A stretch of DNA of 64,000 bases from Sphingobacterium gobiense (GTDB lineage Bacteria > Bacteroidota > Bacteroidia > Sphingobacteriales > Sphingobacteriaceae): contig NZ_PVBS01000002.1 of the NCBI RefSeq assembly GCF_002980575.1, positions 434,001 through 498,000 on the forward strand, read 5' to 3'. Every line of letters begins with the position of its first letter. The stretch's first letter is position 1. This document shows positions 1-9,736 of this stretch, piece after piece. The notes under the pieces are model-generated. The model was not told the DNA's origin. It made no database searches and saw only the letters and a list, made by a program, of their open reading frames with translations. The position numbers were made by a program, and so were the translations under genes.

Positions 1-71
1 TGTGGTTTTGCTGGGATGCGTTATAGTAATTTTGTGCGAATGTTGCTTGTAGATGCAATAAATACATAATG

Positions 72-103
72 ACGAACAATAGGCTTTGAAGCCCATTATT
101 CGT
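72..103 (-). terminator. Hairpin terminator after the first susD gene
   Basis: Arms at 72-84 and 91-103 enclose a 6-nt loop. In the minus-strand transcript all 13 positions pair, two of them as G-U. In the plus-strand transcript the same two positions are C-A mismatches. That asymmetry says the hairpin serves the minus-strand gene ending at 132. The following U-run is poor. Positions 1-71 hold nothing that can be assigned. Confidence 0.6.
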
Positions 104-131
104 TCTGTTAGAAATATTCATATCATAATCA

Positions 132-2144
132 TTATTCTCCTGCGCTATCTTCATCGGCAACAGCTTCTTGCCACGTTTCCCATTTAGGTGTTGCCGGATC
201 ATAGCCATCGTAACCATAGTTTTGTGCTAAACGTCCCCTGCTATTGGCGGTAATAGCCGAATTAGGTATTGGCCAGTGCATATTTTTCTTGTCCATCCGA
301 TAGTGCGGGTTGCTATTTCCTGGAGCATTGATTTGTATGGGACCTTTGTTGTACATGCTATAATGCACGATGCGCTGGTACCAATAGCTGCCCCCGCTAG
401 CATCGGTTCCTTGCTGTTTGTCATAGTTTTCTAGGCTGTATGTATTTCCCCACTCGTCGGGTCTGCCACTATGTGCTAAACACATGGATACCCGCTTTAA
501 TTCTACATTACGCCATTCTTCCCAATACAACTCGCGCGCGCGTTCATCCAAGATGTCACCTATCGTGACAGTGCCCGTGTATAGTTCGCTACACTGTGCT
601 CGTTCTCTTATCACATTCAAATCATCCTTAATGGTTGGATCACTCGGGTTGATGTAGAATTTAGCTTCTGCGCGTAGGAGATAGGCTTCTGCCAAACGAT
701 AAAGATACCAGTCCGCATGACCGCCGTTGGTAGCACCACGATGTCCATCTGACCCCACGATATTCGCTTCAGCAACAGGGTCATCCAAATATAGCTTATA
801 ATGTGGTACATCGAACCAGCGACGGATTGTGTCGCTACATAAAAGTCTCCCATTGTTATCAAAGAGAGTGAGTGGATTACCAAATTCTGACGATTCTTTG
901 TTGTTCACTCGGTAATCTTCCATCCGAATCCAGTTGCCTGCTTCGGAGCTGTGCCGTAAATCTGTCTCATCCATCGTACCATTTACCTGCCATAAGTTGG
1001 TCATATGAAAGCGTGTCGGACGAAAAGTTGCGATACCACGTCCAAAAGCGCGCATATAATCGTATTGGGGGTTATAGTCGGCCGTGTTACGACGGATATT
1101 CATCAGCGCCTGTCGACCGTCTTTGGCCTGCACTCTGTTGTCGAAAACGAACGGGTATAGGATGCGCATGGTCAGTAATTTGACAAAAGATTCTGCCTCT
1201 GCTCCGCGATTGGGCATACCCATAATAAGCTCCTGGTTAGATGAGATCAACTTGTTCTCGGATCGATGTAAATCCCAGATGACGTTTCGGGTGATCTGCC
1301 ATGTTTCCGGCTCTCCGCCTTCGTTAAAAGTGCCGAAGGTGTTGGTCATGAGGCTGTATCCTGACTGGTCAATCAGGATGTCCGTTTGTTCTTTTGCTTT
1401 TTCATATTCGCCGATTGCTAGGTAGCACTTTGCTAAAAGCATCCGGCAGGCCCCTTTATTGACCATGCCGATGAGTCCGATCTCGCTTTGTTCAGGAACC
1501 CATTCTACGGCAAATTCCATTTCGCGGGTAATCATTTCCAATATAGCCTCGCGTTTGGTACTCCGGTAATTTTGTTTGGGCACTTCCAGTAATTTGGTCA
1601 CAAGTGGTACATCGCCATATTGGAACACCAAAGCCATGTAGCGAAAAGCACGATGGAAGTAAGCCTGTCCTTTAAATCTATTTTTGGTAGCTTCATCTAA
1701 TTCCTCTACGTCGTCCACATAATGAAGTATAGTGTTTGCATTTCTAATTCCTTTGTAGGTTTCGTCCCAAAAGTACCAAAGGCTATTGGTCCTGTTAAGA
1801 TCTTGATGTGTTCCATCGTCGCTGGTCGGTGTAAGCATATTCGCAATATCAGCGAACATATTGCGCTTGTCGGTAGCTCCGGCGACCATCAGCTCAGAAA
1901 AGATATATTCTGTGCCAAGTGAGAGCATTTCGTTGTGATCGGTTGTCCAGTACAGTTTGAGGTGACGGTCGCAAATAGCCAGTGTTGCCTCTATTCCCGA
2001 TCTTGTACTAAAGGTGGTATTGGGTTCGTAAAAAGATAGTGGGTCTGGATTCAAAAAATCCCGCGAACAGCCACTACTCAATAGTACGCCGACGATCATC
2101 AGTACCAATTTTCCACGATTTAAATATGGTATTATCTTCTTCAT
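132..2144 (-). CDS. SusD/RagB-family outer-membrane lipoprotein
   Basis: This is a surface glycan-binding partner of the SusC transporter encoded just upstream, 21 nt away in the same direction. The 670-residue product starts with a lipoprotein signal peptide ending in LSSGC, so Cys26 is the probable lipidated residue. The N-terminal helical region has the SusD pattern 'FRGQAYFHRAFRYMALV', written here as FKGQAYFHRAFRYMALV. The C-terminal part carries the 'YRLAEAYLLRAEA' helix typical of RagB/SusD. It is longer than most SusD proteins (about 500-600 residues). Substrate cannot be read from the sequence; the linked GH43 genes suggest an arabinose- or xylose-containing glycan. A hairpin terminator follows. 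Confidence 0.93.
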   Translation of the reverse strand: MKKIIPYLNRGKLVLMIVGVLLSSGCSRDFLNPDPLSFYEPNTTFSTRSGIEATLAICDRHLKLYWTTDHNEMLSLGTEYIFSELMVAGATDKRNMFADIANMLTPTSDDGTHQDLNRTNSLWYFWDETYKGIRNANTILHYVDDVEELDEATKNRFKGQAYFHRAFRYMALVFQYGDVPLVTKLLEVPKQNYRSTKREAILEMITREMEFAVEWVPEQSEIGLIGMVNKGACRMLLAKCYLAIGEYEKAKEQTDILIDQSGYSLMTNTFGTFNEGGEPETWQITRNVIWDLHRSENKLISSNQELIMGMPNRGAEAESFVKLLTMRILYPFVFDNRVQAKDGRQALMNIRRNTADYNPQYDYMRAFGRGIATFRPTRFHMTNLWQVNGTMDETDLRHSSEAGNWIRMEDYRVNNKESSEFGNPLTLFDNNGRLLCSDTIRRWFDVPHYKLYLDDPVAEANIVGSDGHRGATNGGHADWYLYRLAEAYLLRAEAKFYINPSDPTIKDDLNVIRERAQCSELYTGTVTIGDILDERARELYWEEWRNVELKRVSMCLAHSGRPDEWGNTYSLENYDKQQGTDASGGSYWYQRIVHYSMYNKGPIQINAPGNSNPHYRMDKKNMHWPIPNSAITANSRGRLAQNYGYDGYDPATPKWETWQEAVADEDSAGE

Positions 2145-2165
2145 ATCTTTTAGTTTCTAAATCAT

Positions 2166-5100
2166 CTAAAAAGTTAAGTTCAATCCTAGAGTAAATGTGC
2201 GGGATGCCCACCCTCCGGTTTCGGGATCACCGTAGATCCATTGCTGTGCCCAAGTAGCTGTGTTCCGTATGGCTCCAAATGCCTTAACACGGTTTAGATT
2301 ATACATGGATGTCCAGCGTTGAGGCAGTGTGTAACCTATAGAAATATTGTCTAGACGAATAAATGAGCGATTGTACAGTTTTTGTGCTCCCGCTGCGCCA
2401 ACTGGTCCCGAGGCTTCTATTCTTCCGAACTCGTTCGTGGGGTTATCGGGCGTCCAATACTCTTTGGCGGGCCGATTGGCTAGAGCGTACTGCATATGAC
2501 CTCCGTCATCGTCATTGTTTAAGTAATTTCCTGAGAGACTTTTATGCCCCATGTACGAATATAATTGAAACGAAAAGGAGAGATCTTTCCATAGTGTGAA
2601 CTCGTTTCGCAAAGACCAATGATATGGTGGAGTGGCTTCTCCAAGGAATTCTTTATCTCTGTCGTTATAAACGTGGGTTACAGAACCGTCTTCACTAATT
2701 ACATCGTCGTCTGTATAGCTATTAGATACCTTTGGATCACCAGGTTTTTGTCCATAACGCGCCGCTTCGTCGATTTCATGTGCTTGCCAGATGCCAGTTA
2801 CGCGATAATTCCAAATCGTGCTGATTGGTTGTCCAATAAACCACCCATTTGTAATATCGTCCTGTTCTTTACGACCTATTACATTGCCACCTGGGTCGAG
2901 TACATCCACATAGTCGTAATATAGGTGTTTGATTCTGTTCTTATTGTAAGAAAACCCAACGGTAGTAGCCCATCTGAAATTTTCCCGATCGATATTAACT
3001 GTATTTAGGGCTAGTTCTAACCCACTGTTGTTCACCTGTCCGAGATTCGTGGTGATCGAACCAAAACCCGAGAAGCCTGGAAGACGTTGTCCCATGATCA
3101 TATCATGTGTCTGCATAGTATAATATTCGAGCGTACCCGATATCCGGTCGTTAAGAAAACCAAAATCTAGGCCGATATTCCATGCGGACGTTTTCTCCCA
3201 TTCTAGGTTTGGGTTAGCCAGTCTGTCCATCATTAAATAGCGGTATAATTCCAGTTGTCCTGATGCGTTGAGATAGCCTTGCATTTTGCCTCCCCCTCGG
3301 GAAAGATTTGCTAAGGCAAGATACGGTGAACCCAACGATCGGTTACCGTTCTTACCGTACGAAACACGCAGTTTACCTGAGTTCATGATGTGTTTCCATT
3401 TTTGAAAAAAAGTTTCGTTAGAAAAAGTCCAAGCACCAGCTAAGGAAGGAAATATACCGTAAGGTTCGGTAGAGCCGAATGCGGAATAGCCATCTCGTCG
3501 GATTGTCGCTGTCAGCATATAACGCTCGTCATAATTATAGAATAAACGAGCCATAAGCGCATCGGCAGTTTCGTGGGTATCGTTGCTGAAGTAGTTACTG
3601 TCTTCTTTGTTCCCAAAACCCACGCCATGAAAACCCAAAGCGTCGGAAGGCAGGATATTTCTTGCTTCAATACGTTCTGACCAATAACGAAGCTGTTCAG
3701 CTTCTTGAACAAGCGTTACATTAAAACGGTGCTTCTCTGCAAAGGTCTGCTCCCAAGTTATTGTGTTATTCAACGACCAGTCAAAGCGTTTAGCTTGTTC
3801 GCGGTTGGCGCCACGTGTTTTAGGGTCCGACCCAGGTAGGTCCGCCGACATAAAGTAGCGATCATAAAAAAACTGATAGCGCGGAGCGGCATTGAAAGCA
3901 TAAGTAATATTAAACGGTAATTTGATTCTTGCCTGCAATATGGTATTGAAGACCGTAAATCCTTTGTCTAATTCCAAAAACTGCCGTTGAAAATCGTAAT
4001 TATAACCGCGTTGACTGAATTCAGGACTTAAAGGAAATTGCACCGGATTGCCCAATTCGTCGGCGTAGTCGGCAAATGGACTGTTACGCATCATTTGGTC
4101 CATGTCAATTTCGACATTCCCATCAGATCGATCTTGGAAGTTTACATTGGCACCAAGTTCAAACCAATCAGTCACTTTAAAGTTGACCTTCATATTGGAG
4201 CGTATTGCCCGGTAGTTGTCACTGACCACAGCCCCTTGATTTTTTAGATAGCCCATGGAGAAATAATAGTTGGCCCGGTCGCTGGCTCCACTGACACTGG
4301 CATTGTAATCCTGATCAAATCCTGTGCGGAATGTCTTGTCGGTCCAATCGACCACTTTGCCGTTGATGAAATTTTGTAGCGCATTGCCTGTTAAGCCCAA
4401 TCTACGGGCCCAGATGCTTAAATCGGATTCCCCCTCATCATTGGTGCTGTATGTCCGCCAGCTATCCAACGATATAGCGGATGGCAATTGGTCGGGGCGC
4501 ATAAAGAAGCCTGGTTGATCGGCAAATCCCCCCGTTTGGTAGGCTTCGTATTCTCCTGTTTCGGGATTGACGCCATAGGTATTCTTTGTGAGCCAATCTT
4601 GCCGATGCTGGAGGTAAGCGTCAGTATCCCATCTTTTACGATATTTGGCAGGCCCTGTAGCACCGAAATTAGCGGTAAAATTGACAACGGGCTTTCCGAC
4701 TTTACCAGTTTTTGTCGAAATAATAATCACACCATTGGCCGCCTTCGATCCATATACAGCAGCAGCGGATGCATCTTTTAAGACATCGATTTGCTCAATG
4801 TCGTCGGGATTGATTTCGGATAGTTCTCCATAAAAGAACATACCGTCAAGGACAATCAGGGGGCTGTTGTGGTTGCCATCCGTATACACGGAACGCTGAC
4901 CGCGTATTTGCAAGGAACCACCTCCTTTTGCAGAAGGGCTAAATCCCACGTTTAAACCTGGGGTGCCTCGTAAGATATCCTGTACGGTTCTCGGATTTTC
5001 GTTCGCAATTCGATCAGGACGGATCTGGGAAACGGAACCCGTCAAATCCTTTTTCTGCATGGTACCATAGCCGACAACGACAACCTCTTCTAACGCATCA

Positions 5101-5444
5101 GTACCACTGGACAATGAAACATTGATAACATTTCGGGTACCAATTTGTAACTCCTTTGTTTCATAGCCAATTAGCGATATGACCAATGTTTGTGCTGTGT
5201 TAGGAACAGATAAGATGTACTCTCCTTCTTCATCAGAAGCTGTACTGAGAGATGTTCCCTTAACCATGATGGTGGCACCAACTAAAGGAGTACCATCTGC
5301 ATCGGTTATTTTTCCTCGCACTTCCTTAGTTTGCACGTGCAGCGCTTCCGTTTCTATGTTTGGATTAGCTGCCATGACAGGATTCGGATTGCCTAGAGCT
5401 ATCAAACAAAATAGGCAACTAGCCGATATCCACTTCGGTTTCAT
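2166..5444 (-). CDS. SusC/RagA-family TonB-dependent outer-membrane transporter
   Basis: The product is about 1092 residues when started at the ATG at 5444; an upstream in-frame start at 5483 would add 13 residues that do not resemble a signal peptide. From the start at 5444 there is a signal peptide, a carboxypeptidase-regulatory-like domain (about residues 45-120, 'GKITDADGTPLVGATI'), the SusC signature 'EEVVVVGYGTMQKKDLTG', a plug domain with 'ADGVIII'-like text (AANGVIIISTKTGK) and a 22-strand-type barrel ending in 'FTLGLNLTF'. It imports oligosaccharides using TonB energy together with the SusD encoded downstream. Its promoter carries the two-block motif also found at 5658, 8495 and 33124. 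Confidence 0.95.
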   Translation of the reverse strand: MKPKWISASCLFCLIALGNPNPVMAANPNIETEALHVQTKEVRGKITDADGTPLVGATIMVKGTSLSTASDEEGEYILSVPNTAQTLVISLIGYETKELQIGTRNVINVSLSSGTDALEEVVVVGYGTMQKKDLTGSVSQIRPDRIANENPRTVQDILRGTPGLNVGFSPSAKGGGSLQIRGQRSVYTDGNHNSPLIVLDGMFFYGELSEINPDDIEQIDVLKDASAAAVYGSKAANGVIIISTKTGKVGKPVVNFTANFGATGPAKYRKRWDTDAYLQHRQDWLTKNTYGVNPETGEYEAYQTGGFADQPGFFMRPDQLPSAISLDSWRTYSTNDEGESDLSIWARRLGLTGNALQNFINGKVVDWTDKTFRTGFDQDYNASVSGASDRANYYFSMGYLKNQGAVVSDNYRAIRSNMKVNFKVTDWFELGANVNFQDRSDGNVEIDMDQMMRNSPFADYADELGNPVQFPLSPEFSQRGYNYDFQRQFLELDKGFTVFNTILQARIKLPFNITYAFNAAPRYQFFYDRYFMSADLPGSDPKTRGANREQAKRFDWSLNNTITWEQTFAEKHRFNVTLVQEAEQLRYWSERIEARNILPSDALGFHGVGFGNKEDSNYFSNDTHETADALMARLFYNYDERYMLTATIRRDGYSAFGSTEPYGIFPSLAGAWTFSNETFFQKWKHIMNSGKLRVSYGKNGNRSLGSPYLALANLSRGGGKMQGYLNASGQLELYRYLMMDRLANPNLEWEKTSAWNIGLDFGFLNDRISGTLEYYTMQTHDMIMGQRLPGFSGFGSITTNLGQVNNSGLELALNTVNIDRENFRWATTVGFSYNKNRIKHLYYDYVDVLDPGGNVIGRKEQDDITNGWFIGQPISTIWNYRVTGIWQAHEIDEAARYGQKPGDPKVSNSYTDDDVISEDGSVTHVYNDRDKEFLGEATPPYHWSLRNEFTLWKDLSFSFQLYSYMGHKSLSGNYLNNDDDGGHMQYALANRPAKEYWTPDNPTNEFGRIEASGPVGAAGAQKLYNRSFIRLDNISIGYTLPQRWTSMYNLNRVKAFGAIRNTATWAQQWIYGDPETGGWASRTFTLGLNLTF

Positions 5445-5512
5445 GAAGATTAAATGACGATTGGTTTTATAAAGAATTAGCATAAAAACTTAATTTAGTT
5501 ACGTATTCAAAC

Positions 5513-5612
5513 TGTTTATAATGGTTCCTTAATGGAAACTTAACACACAAAGTTTGTGAATATCCGTTTGTAGAAATTGCGTAATCGTATCAATAAATTG
5601 CTGTTTTGTCTC
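5513..5612 (-). promoter_or_regulatory. Two-block regulatory module upstream of susC (copy 1)
   Basis: Block A lies on the minus strand at 5590-5609 and fits the 20-mer consensus ACRAAAYRRCRNKTTWTTGA exactly. Block B (ACCATTATAAACA read on the minus strand) is at 5513-5525. The ATAAACA of block B starts 69 nt after block A and lies 68 nt before the ATG at 5444. The wider block B, from CC to AAACA, resembles the copy at 8582-8604 closely. Block A is inferred to be the binding site of an AraC-type HTCS regulator. Confidence 0.5.
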
Positions 5613-5654
5613 AATCTGTTTAGAATAGCATCGGTGCTTTATCGTTCGTGCTGT

Positions 5655-5770
5655 GATACAAAACGACGTTTTTTTGAGTCAAACTGGATACTTTTTTTAT
5701 AAAATAATACGTTTATTTGTTTGACAGGTCGCCAAAAGTATGTCTTTTGTGCACTTTACATTTATAAACT
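5655..5770 (+). promoter_or_regulatory. Two-block regulatory module upstream of the TlpA-like gene (copy 2)
   Basis: Block A at 5658-5677 (ACAAAACGACG followed by seven T and GA) is nearly identical to copy 3 at 8495-8514, and the similarity runs on for about 20 bp downstream (GGATAC, T-run, ATAA). A weaker block B, ATAAACT, begins at 5764, 85 nt after block A and 79 nt before the ATG at 5850. Confidence 0.55.
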
Positions 5771-5849
5771 TAATAAACGAAGAATACAACTGTCTATTCG
5801 AAGTTTTTATTACATAACAACGTTCTAGTTTCATTTTGTCTTCGCTGCT

Positions 5850-7337
5850 ATGAAAATAATCTTAATTTTTACAATAATACTTTTTTACCCATATCTGACG
5901 TGCTATGCACAAGATTCGGCTTTATACACAGATGGATATACTTCTCTTGAAATAAAGTTCAAAGGAGAGGTGCCGGTGAGTAAGGACATGTCGAATATAC
6001 AGGGCGGCAATATGCTGTCTTATGATAGGCCTCTCAACGTAGCGCGGATAAACGACTCAACGTATCATATATCCTTTTACACGTTCGGGCCTTCGCCTGT
6101 TTATTTTACTTACCGCAATACGTATTTTACCACAGTACTGTTGCCAGACGAAACAGACATACTAGAAATATATCACCAGGATACGGTCAACTTTGAACTT
6201 CGCTATACAGGGCAGTACAAGGAAATTTTTGATCAATCTAAATTGATTGCTGAAAAGATTGGAGACATGCTGTTTTCTTACGAACAACCTCGATTCCCAG
6301 AAGACAAGCGTATAGAATCCGCGGAAGTAGTAAAAGACAGCTATCTCCGGCAAATCCAAGAGATTCAAAGAGGCATGGATGGATCGTCTGCCACCCGCTC
6401 CGTTATGACGTATGTGAAGAAAATGCCATTTTTAGTGAAGACTATTGAGTTATTGAAGAGATACGACCAAAGGGTACTTGCGCATAACAAAAACCTAGGA
6501 TTCGACTCATTGCAAGCACTTAACTCGATTTCGCATAAAGAAGATTCTTTTTATCAAGGTATCGTAAATACACTAAACACCAATGTAGACATTGTTTGGC
6601 CTCTAGGTTATCGAGAACTGGTGGAGACCATTCTTGCTGATCCTCATGCAAAAGCTCGACCAATTGAAGAAGTCGGACTATCAAAGTACAAACAGAACTT
6701 GGTCAAGCGGTTTAACACCATTATTGAAAATGAAAACAGTATCTTTTATGATATGGCTTTAGCCATAGCTTATCTGGAAAAGATATCAAATGGAAGCCCG
6801 TTAACCGAGCATGAGCGTATGGAAATAACTAGGTATTATCAAAACAAAGCTATTGTCAATTACTTGTTCCATGTAAATGAGCTGAATAGTAAACTTGATT
6901 CCAGTTTCAATAATAGAAAGTATTTTCTGCCTTTTGAAGAGAATGAAGAAGAAATTTTGAAAAAAATTCTCACCCGTTATCATGGCAAGTATATTGTAGT
7001 AGACTTTTGGGCAACATGGTGCGGTCCTTGTTTGGATGCATTGGCGCGCATGAAGCCTATCAAAGAGCAGTATGCAAACAGAAATGATTTTGTTTTTATT
7101 TATATTACCAATGAATCATCTGAGAAAGCAAAATGGAATGACCTCATAAAAACGATAGGCGGAGAACATTATTTTTTATATTCTGAGCAAAGTGAAAAGA
7201 TTATGGAGCCGTTGGATATTCAATTTTTACCCAGTTACTTGTTTTTTACCAAGGAAGGGATGTTAAAGTACAGTCATCTCGATGGTTATGTAGGAAATAC
7301 TAAATTTTCTGAAACGTTAGAAGACCTGACCAATTAA
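5850..7337 (+). CDS. Exported TlpA-like thioredoxin-fold protein
   Basis: The 495-residue product has an N-terminal signal peptide ('FTIILFYPYLTCYAQ'), a long region of about 330 residues without a motif I recognise, and a C-terminal thioredoxin fold. The catalytic pair is in WCGPC, with Cys391 and Cys394, preceded by 'VVDFWAT' and followed by the cis-Pro segment 'LPSYLF'. Proteins of this family act in the periplasm as thiol-disulfide reductases; TlpA/ResA proteins reduce cytochrome-c or other exported-protein disulfides. Here the gene lies between a susCD pair and GH43 genes and has its own copy of the shared promoter module, so it appears to be co-regulated with glycan use. Its substrate is unknown. 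Confidence 0.85.
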   Translation: MKIILIFTIILFYPYLTCYAQDSALYTDGYTSLEIKFKGEVPVSKDMSNIQGGNMLSYDRPLNVARINDSTYHISFYTFGPSPVYFTYRNTYFTTVLLPDETDILEIYHQDTVNFELRYTGQYKEIFDQSKLIAEKIGDMLFSYEQPRFPEDKRIESAEVVKDSYLRQIQEIQRGMDGSSATRSVMTYVKKMPFLVKTIELLKRYDQRVLAHNKNLGFDSLQALNSISHKEDSFYQGIVNTLNTNVDIVWPLGYRELVETILADPHAKARPIEEVGLSKYKQNLVKRFNTIIENENSIFYDMALAIAYLEKISNGSPLTEHERMEITRYYQNKAIVNYLFHVNELNSKLDSSFNNRKYFLPFEENEEEILKKILTRYHGKYIVVDFWATWCGPCLDALARMKPIKEQYANRNDFVFIYITNESSEKAKWNDLIKTIGGEHYFLYSEQSEKIMEPLDIQFLPSYLFFTKEGMLKYSHLDGYVGNTKFSETLEDLTN

Positions 7338-7361
7338 ACTGACTTTTAAAATTCTATATAT

Positions 7362-8402
7362 ATGACACGTTTTTCTTTAATTATTTTAATTTCTTTGTTA
7401 ACACATGCCTTAACAAAAGCACAAGAGCCTTTTATATTAAAAGGCACAATTGATACAGCTGAAAACGCTATTTACTATTTTTACTATGAAGTCGGCGATT
7501 CGGGGATAACAGACACGGTACGACTTAAAAAAGGGGGAGCGTTCGAAATATTAGGACATATCGAAGAACCTTCTCGGCTTTTCGTATCGATTGAGGATAA
7601 ATACAATCCACGCGTAGTAGGTGATTTTATCGTATATCAAGGTTGGATAGAGCCGGGGAAAGAGCATTTTTTTACGGGGTTTAAGGGTTGGCAGAAAGGT
7701 TGGGGAAATTTTGAGATCAGCGATTCAAAAACCGACTCGCTATCCAGAGAGTGGTCAAAATTATTCAAATTAGATAACAAAGAAGAAAGTACCCGCGCGC
7801 AATCCCGTTTTATAGAAGAGCACTTAGATTCCTATTATGTTTTGCAGGTTCTTTACGGCAAGCTTAGAAATGACGAAGATTTACCGCTTGTCCGTGATTT
7901 GCTGTCGCGTATGCCTGCTCATTTACAAAATACATTTAAGTACAAAAAATGCCTAGATATGCTTACTGTAAAAGATAATATATCGATCGGTTCGGTATTT
8001 CCAGACTTTGAACAAGCTGATACTTCTTCCAATATGCAGCGGCTATCGGATATTAGGAAAGATAAATTCATCTTGGTTGATTTTTGGGCGAGTTGGTGTG
8101 GCCCTTGTCGCGCAGAGAATCCACATTTGGTAAAAGCGTATAGTCGATATCGTGCAAAGGGGTTTGATATAATTGGTGTATCGTTGGATGAGGACAGAGA
8201 TAAATGGATACAAGCGATCCATGATGATAAACAAGTCTGGCATCATGTGTCCGATCTGAAAGGCTTCAATAATGCCGTAGCGAAATCATTGTATATTCGG
8301 TCGATACCCAGTAATTTTTTGCTTGACCCGGCTGGAAAAATTATTGCAAAGGACATTAGGGGGGAAGAGCTGACGCGATTACTGGGAGAGATTTTAAATT
8401 GA
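7362..8402 (+). CDS. Exported TlpA/DUF4369-type thioredoxin-fold protein
   Basis: The 346-residue product starts with a signal peptide ending near 'HALTKAQ'. An N-terminal beta-rich part ('FILKGTIDTAENAIYYFYY') looks like the DUF4369 domain often fused to TlpA in Bacteroidota. The C-terminal thioredoxin domain has WCGPC at residues 245-249 in the context 'VDFWASWCGPCRAENPHL', then 'GVSLDEDRDKW' and 'IRSIPSNFLLD' with the cis-Pro. It lies 24 nt after the preceding thioredoxin gene and almost certainly shares its transcript. The role is thiol-disulfide exchange in the periplasm; the partner is unknown. Confidence 0.9.
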   Translation: MTRFSLIILISLLTHALTKAQEPFILKGTIDTAENAIYYFYYEVGDSGITDTVRLKKGGAFEILGHIEEPSRLFVSIEDKYNPRVVGDFIVYQGWIEPGKEHFFTGFKGWQKGWGNFEISDSKTDSLSREWSKLFKLDNKEESTRAQSRFIEEHLDSYYVLQVLYGKLRNDEDLPLVRDLLSRMPAHLQNTFKYKKCLDMLTVKDNISIGSVFPDFEQADTSSNMQRLSDIRKDKFILVDFWASWCGPCRAENPHLVKAYSRYRAKGFDIIGVSLDEDRDKWIQAIHDDKQVWHHVSDLKGFNNAVAKSLYIRSIPSNFLLDPAGKIIAKDIRGEELTRLLGEILN

Positions 8403-8491
8403 CGCTATTATCGTTTTTAACGGAGCATGGCCGGTCGCGGTTGTTTTAGGATAAAGTCTGCTGAAGCATATACGTTCCCACGTATTGTCAT

Positions 8492-8604
8492 GATACGAAA
8501 CGACGCTTTTTTGAGTTAAAATGAATATTTTTTATAAGCGGCAATTACCAATTTTGTTTCTATTGCTTTTTAAGCAGTGTTCCTTTAAGGGACCGTTATA
8601 AACA
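8492..8604 (+). promoter_or_regulatory. Two-block regulatory module upstream of GH43 (copy 3)
   Basis: Block A at 8495-8514 (ACGAAACGACGC, six T, GA) matches copy 2 at nearly every base over about 46 bp. Block B at 8582-8604 ends in ACCGTTATAAACA and matches copy 1. The ATAAACA starts 82 nt after block A and 34 nt before the ATG at 8639. Nothing else is visible in the 236-bp gap, which suggests that the GH43 genes have a promoter separate from the thioredoxin pair. Confidence 0.55.
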
Positions 8605-8638
8605 AGTTGTTTATTTTAAATAGTCGTATTGATAAAAG

Positions 8639-9730
8639 ATGAAAAGAAAAAGTAGAGCGTTTGTTTTTCCTGTTTTTCAGTTAATCTCGTCTTGCCTGTG
8701 TATCGCTTGCGCAAGCAGTACCAGCGGACAGGGGCAGCTTCCGAAAGCAAGTCGCTCTGAAACCCGTTTTGTTAATCCGGTATTTGAACCAATTTTAGCT
8801 GATCCCACCGTGCTGCGGGATCCCGTTTCAGGAGCGTTCTACGCCTATGGTACACAAGACGACTGGGGGGATGGAGCAGGGAGCAGATTGGTGCCCGTTC
8901 TGAAATCTAGCGATTTGACTGAATGGAAGTTGGTCGGGTCTGCTTTTGAATCGAAGCCTAGCTGGAAAAAGAGAGGCGGCATTTGGGCTCCAGAAGCCGT
9001 ATATGATAATGGTAAATATTTTTTGTATTACGCTTTTTCGATCTGGGATGACCCGAATCCGGGAATAGGTGTGGCAACTTCGGATAAACCAGAAGGGCCG
9101 TTTCAGGATCATGGCAAGCTATTCGACAGTAAATCAATCGATGTGCCCAATTCAATCGACCCGTTCATGTGGGCAGAGAATGGACAAAAGTATTTGTTTT
9201 GGGGGAGTTTCAACGACGGGCCCAAACAAGGTACATACGGTGTCCCGTTGCGTGAAGATGGTATTCAAATTACCGATGAAGACGATAAATTTAAAATTGC
9301 TGCCGGCGATCTAGAAGCCGTTATTATCCACAAACGTAACAATTACTACTATTTTATAGGTTCTCGTGGATCATGTTGCGAAGGTGTTAACAGCACTTAT
9401 CACATGGTCGTCGGTCGATCGAATAATCTAAAGGGGCCTTATTTGGATAAGGAGGGACGTAATTTAAAGGAGCGAGGAAATGGAACGCTCTTACTTCAAG
9501 CAAACGAACGATTTGTCGGTGTCGGACATGGTTCTCGGATCATGACGGATGATGCCGATGAAGATTGGATTTTATACCATGGCATTGATGTCGAAAAAGG
9601 GAAGGTGGCTGGCGGTGCGAGCAGACGGATGCTGTTCCTCGATAAAATAGATTGGGCAGACGATTGGCCTGTTATAAAAGGAGATACACCCAGTGTTGTT
9701 GCTCAACATAAACCTTATTTTAAACAATAG
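8639..9730 (+). CDS. Glycoside hydrolase family 43 lipoprotein
   Basis: The 363-residue product is a five-bladed beta-propeller glycosidase of the arabinanase/xylosidase/arabinofuranosidase family. The expected acidic triad is visible: Asp55 in 'ILADPTV' (general base), Asp174 in 'NSIDPF' (pKa modulator) and Glu226 in 'GDLEAVI' (general acid). Blade signatures include 'FYAYGT', 'GGIWAPEAVY' and 'GPYLD'. The N-terminus has a signal peptide with Cys-rich text (CLCIAC) that probably makes it a lipoprotein. It starts an apparent two-gene GH43 unit and has its own copy of the promoter module. It is a close paralog of the GH43 at 38902. The exact linkage cleaved cannot be read from sequence. Confidence 0.9.
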   Translation: MKRKSRAFVFPVFQLISSCLCIACASSTSGQGQLPKASRSETRFVNPVFEPILADPTVLRDPVSGAFYAYGTQDDWGDGAGSRLVPVLKSSDLTEWKLVGSAFESKPSWKKRGGIWAPEAVYDNGKYFLYYAFSIWDDPNPGIGVATSDKPEGPFQDHGKLFDSKSIDVPNSIDPFMWAENGQKYLFWGSFNDGPKQGTYGVPLREDGIQITDEDDKFKIAAGDLEAVIIHKRNNYYYFIGSRGSCCEGVNSTYHMVVGRSNNLKGPYLDKEGRNLKERGNGTLLLQANERFVGVGHGSRIMTDDADEDWILYHGIDVEKGKVAGGASRRMLFLDKIDWADDWPVIKGDTPSVVAQHKPYFKQ

Positions 9731-9736
9731 AAAATC

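Larger units (their letters stand above)
5445..5849. promoter_or_regulatory. Divergent intergenic region, about 405 bp, no gene
   Basis: This AT-rich gap separates susC (minus) from the TlpA-like gene (plus). It holds two copies of the shared two-block promoter motif, one for each direction. It also has a 13-bp perfect palindrome of the form CACAAA-G-TTTGTG at 5546-5558, lying between the two blocks of the minus-strand copy where the core promoter would be expected. I see no small gene in it. Confidence 0.7.

Noticed and set aside
1..69. Open plus-strand frame of 22 codons from the window edge ending TAA at 67-69.
   Set aside because: Too short to tell from chance; no motif, and the hairpin at 72-103 has the polarity of a minus-strand terminator.
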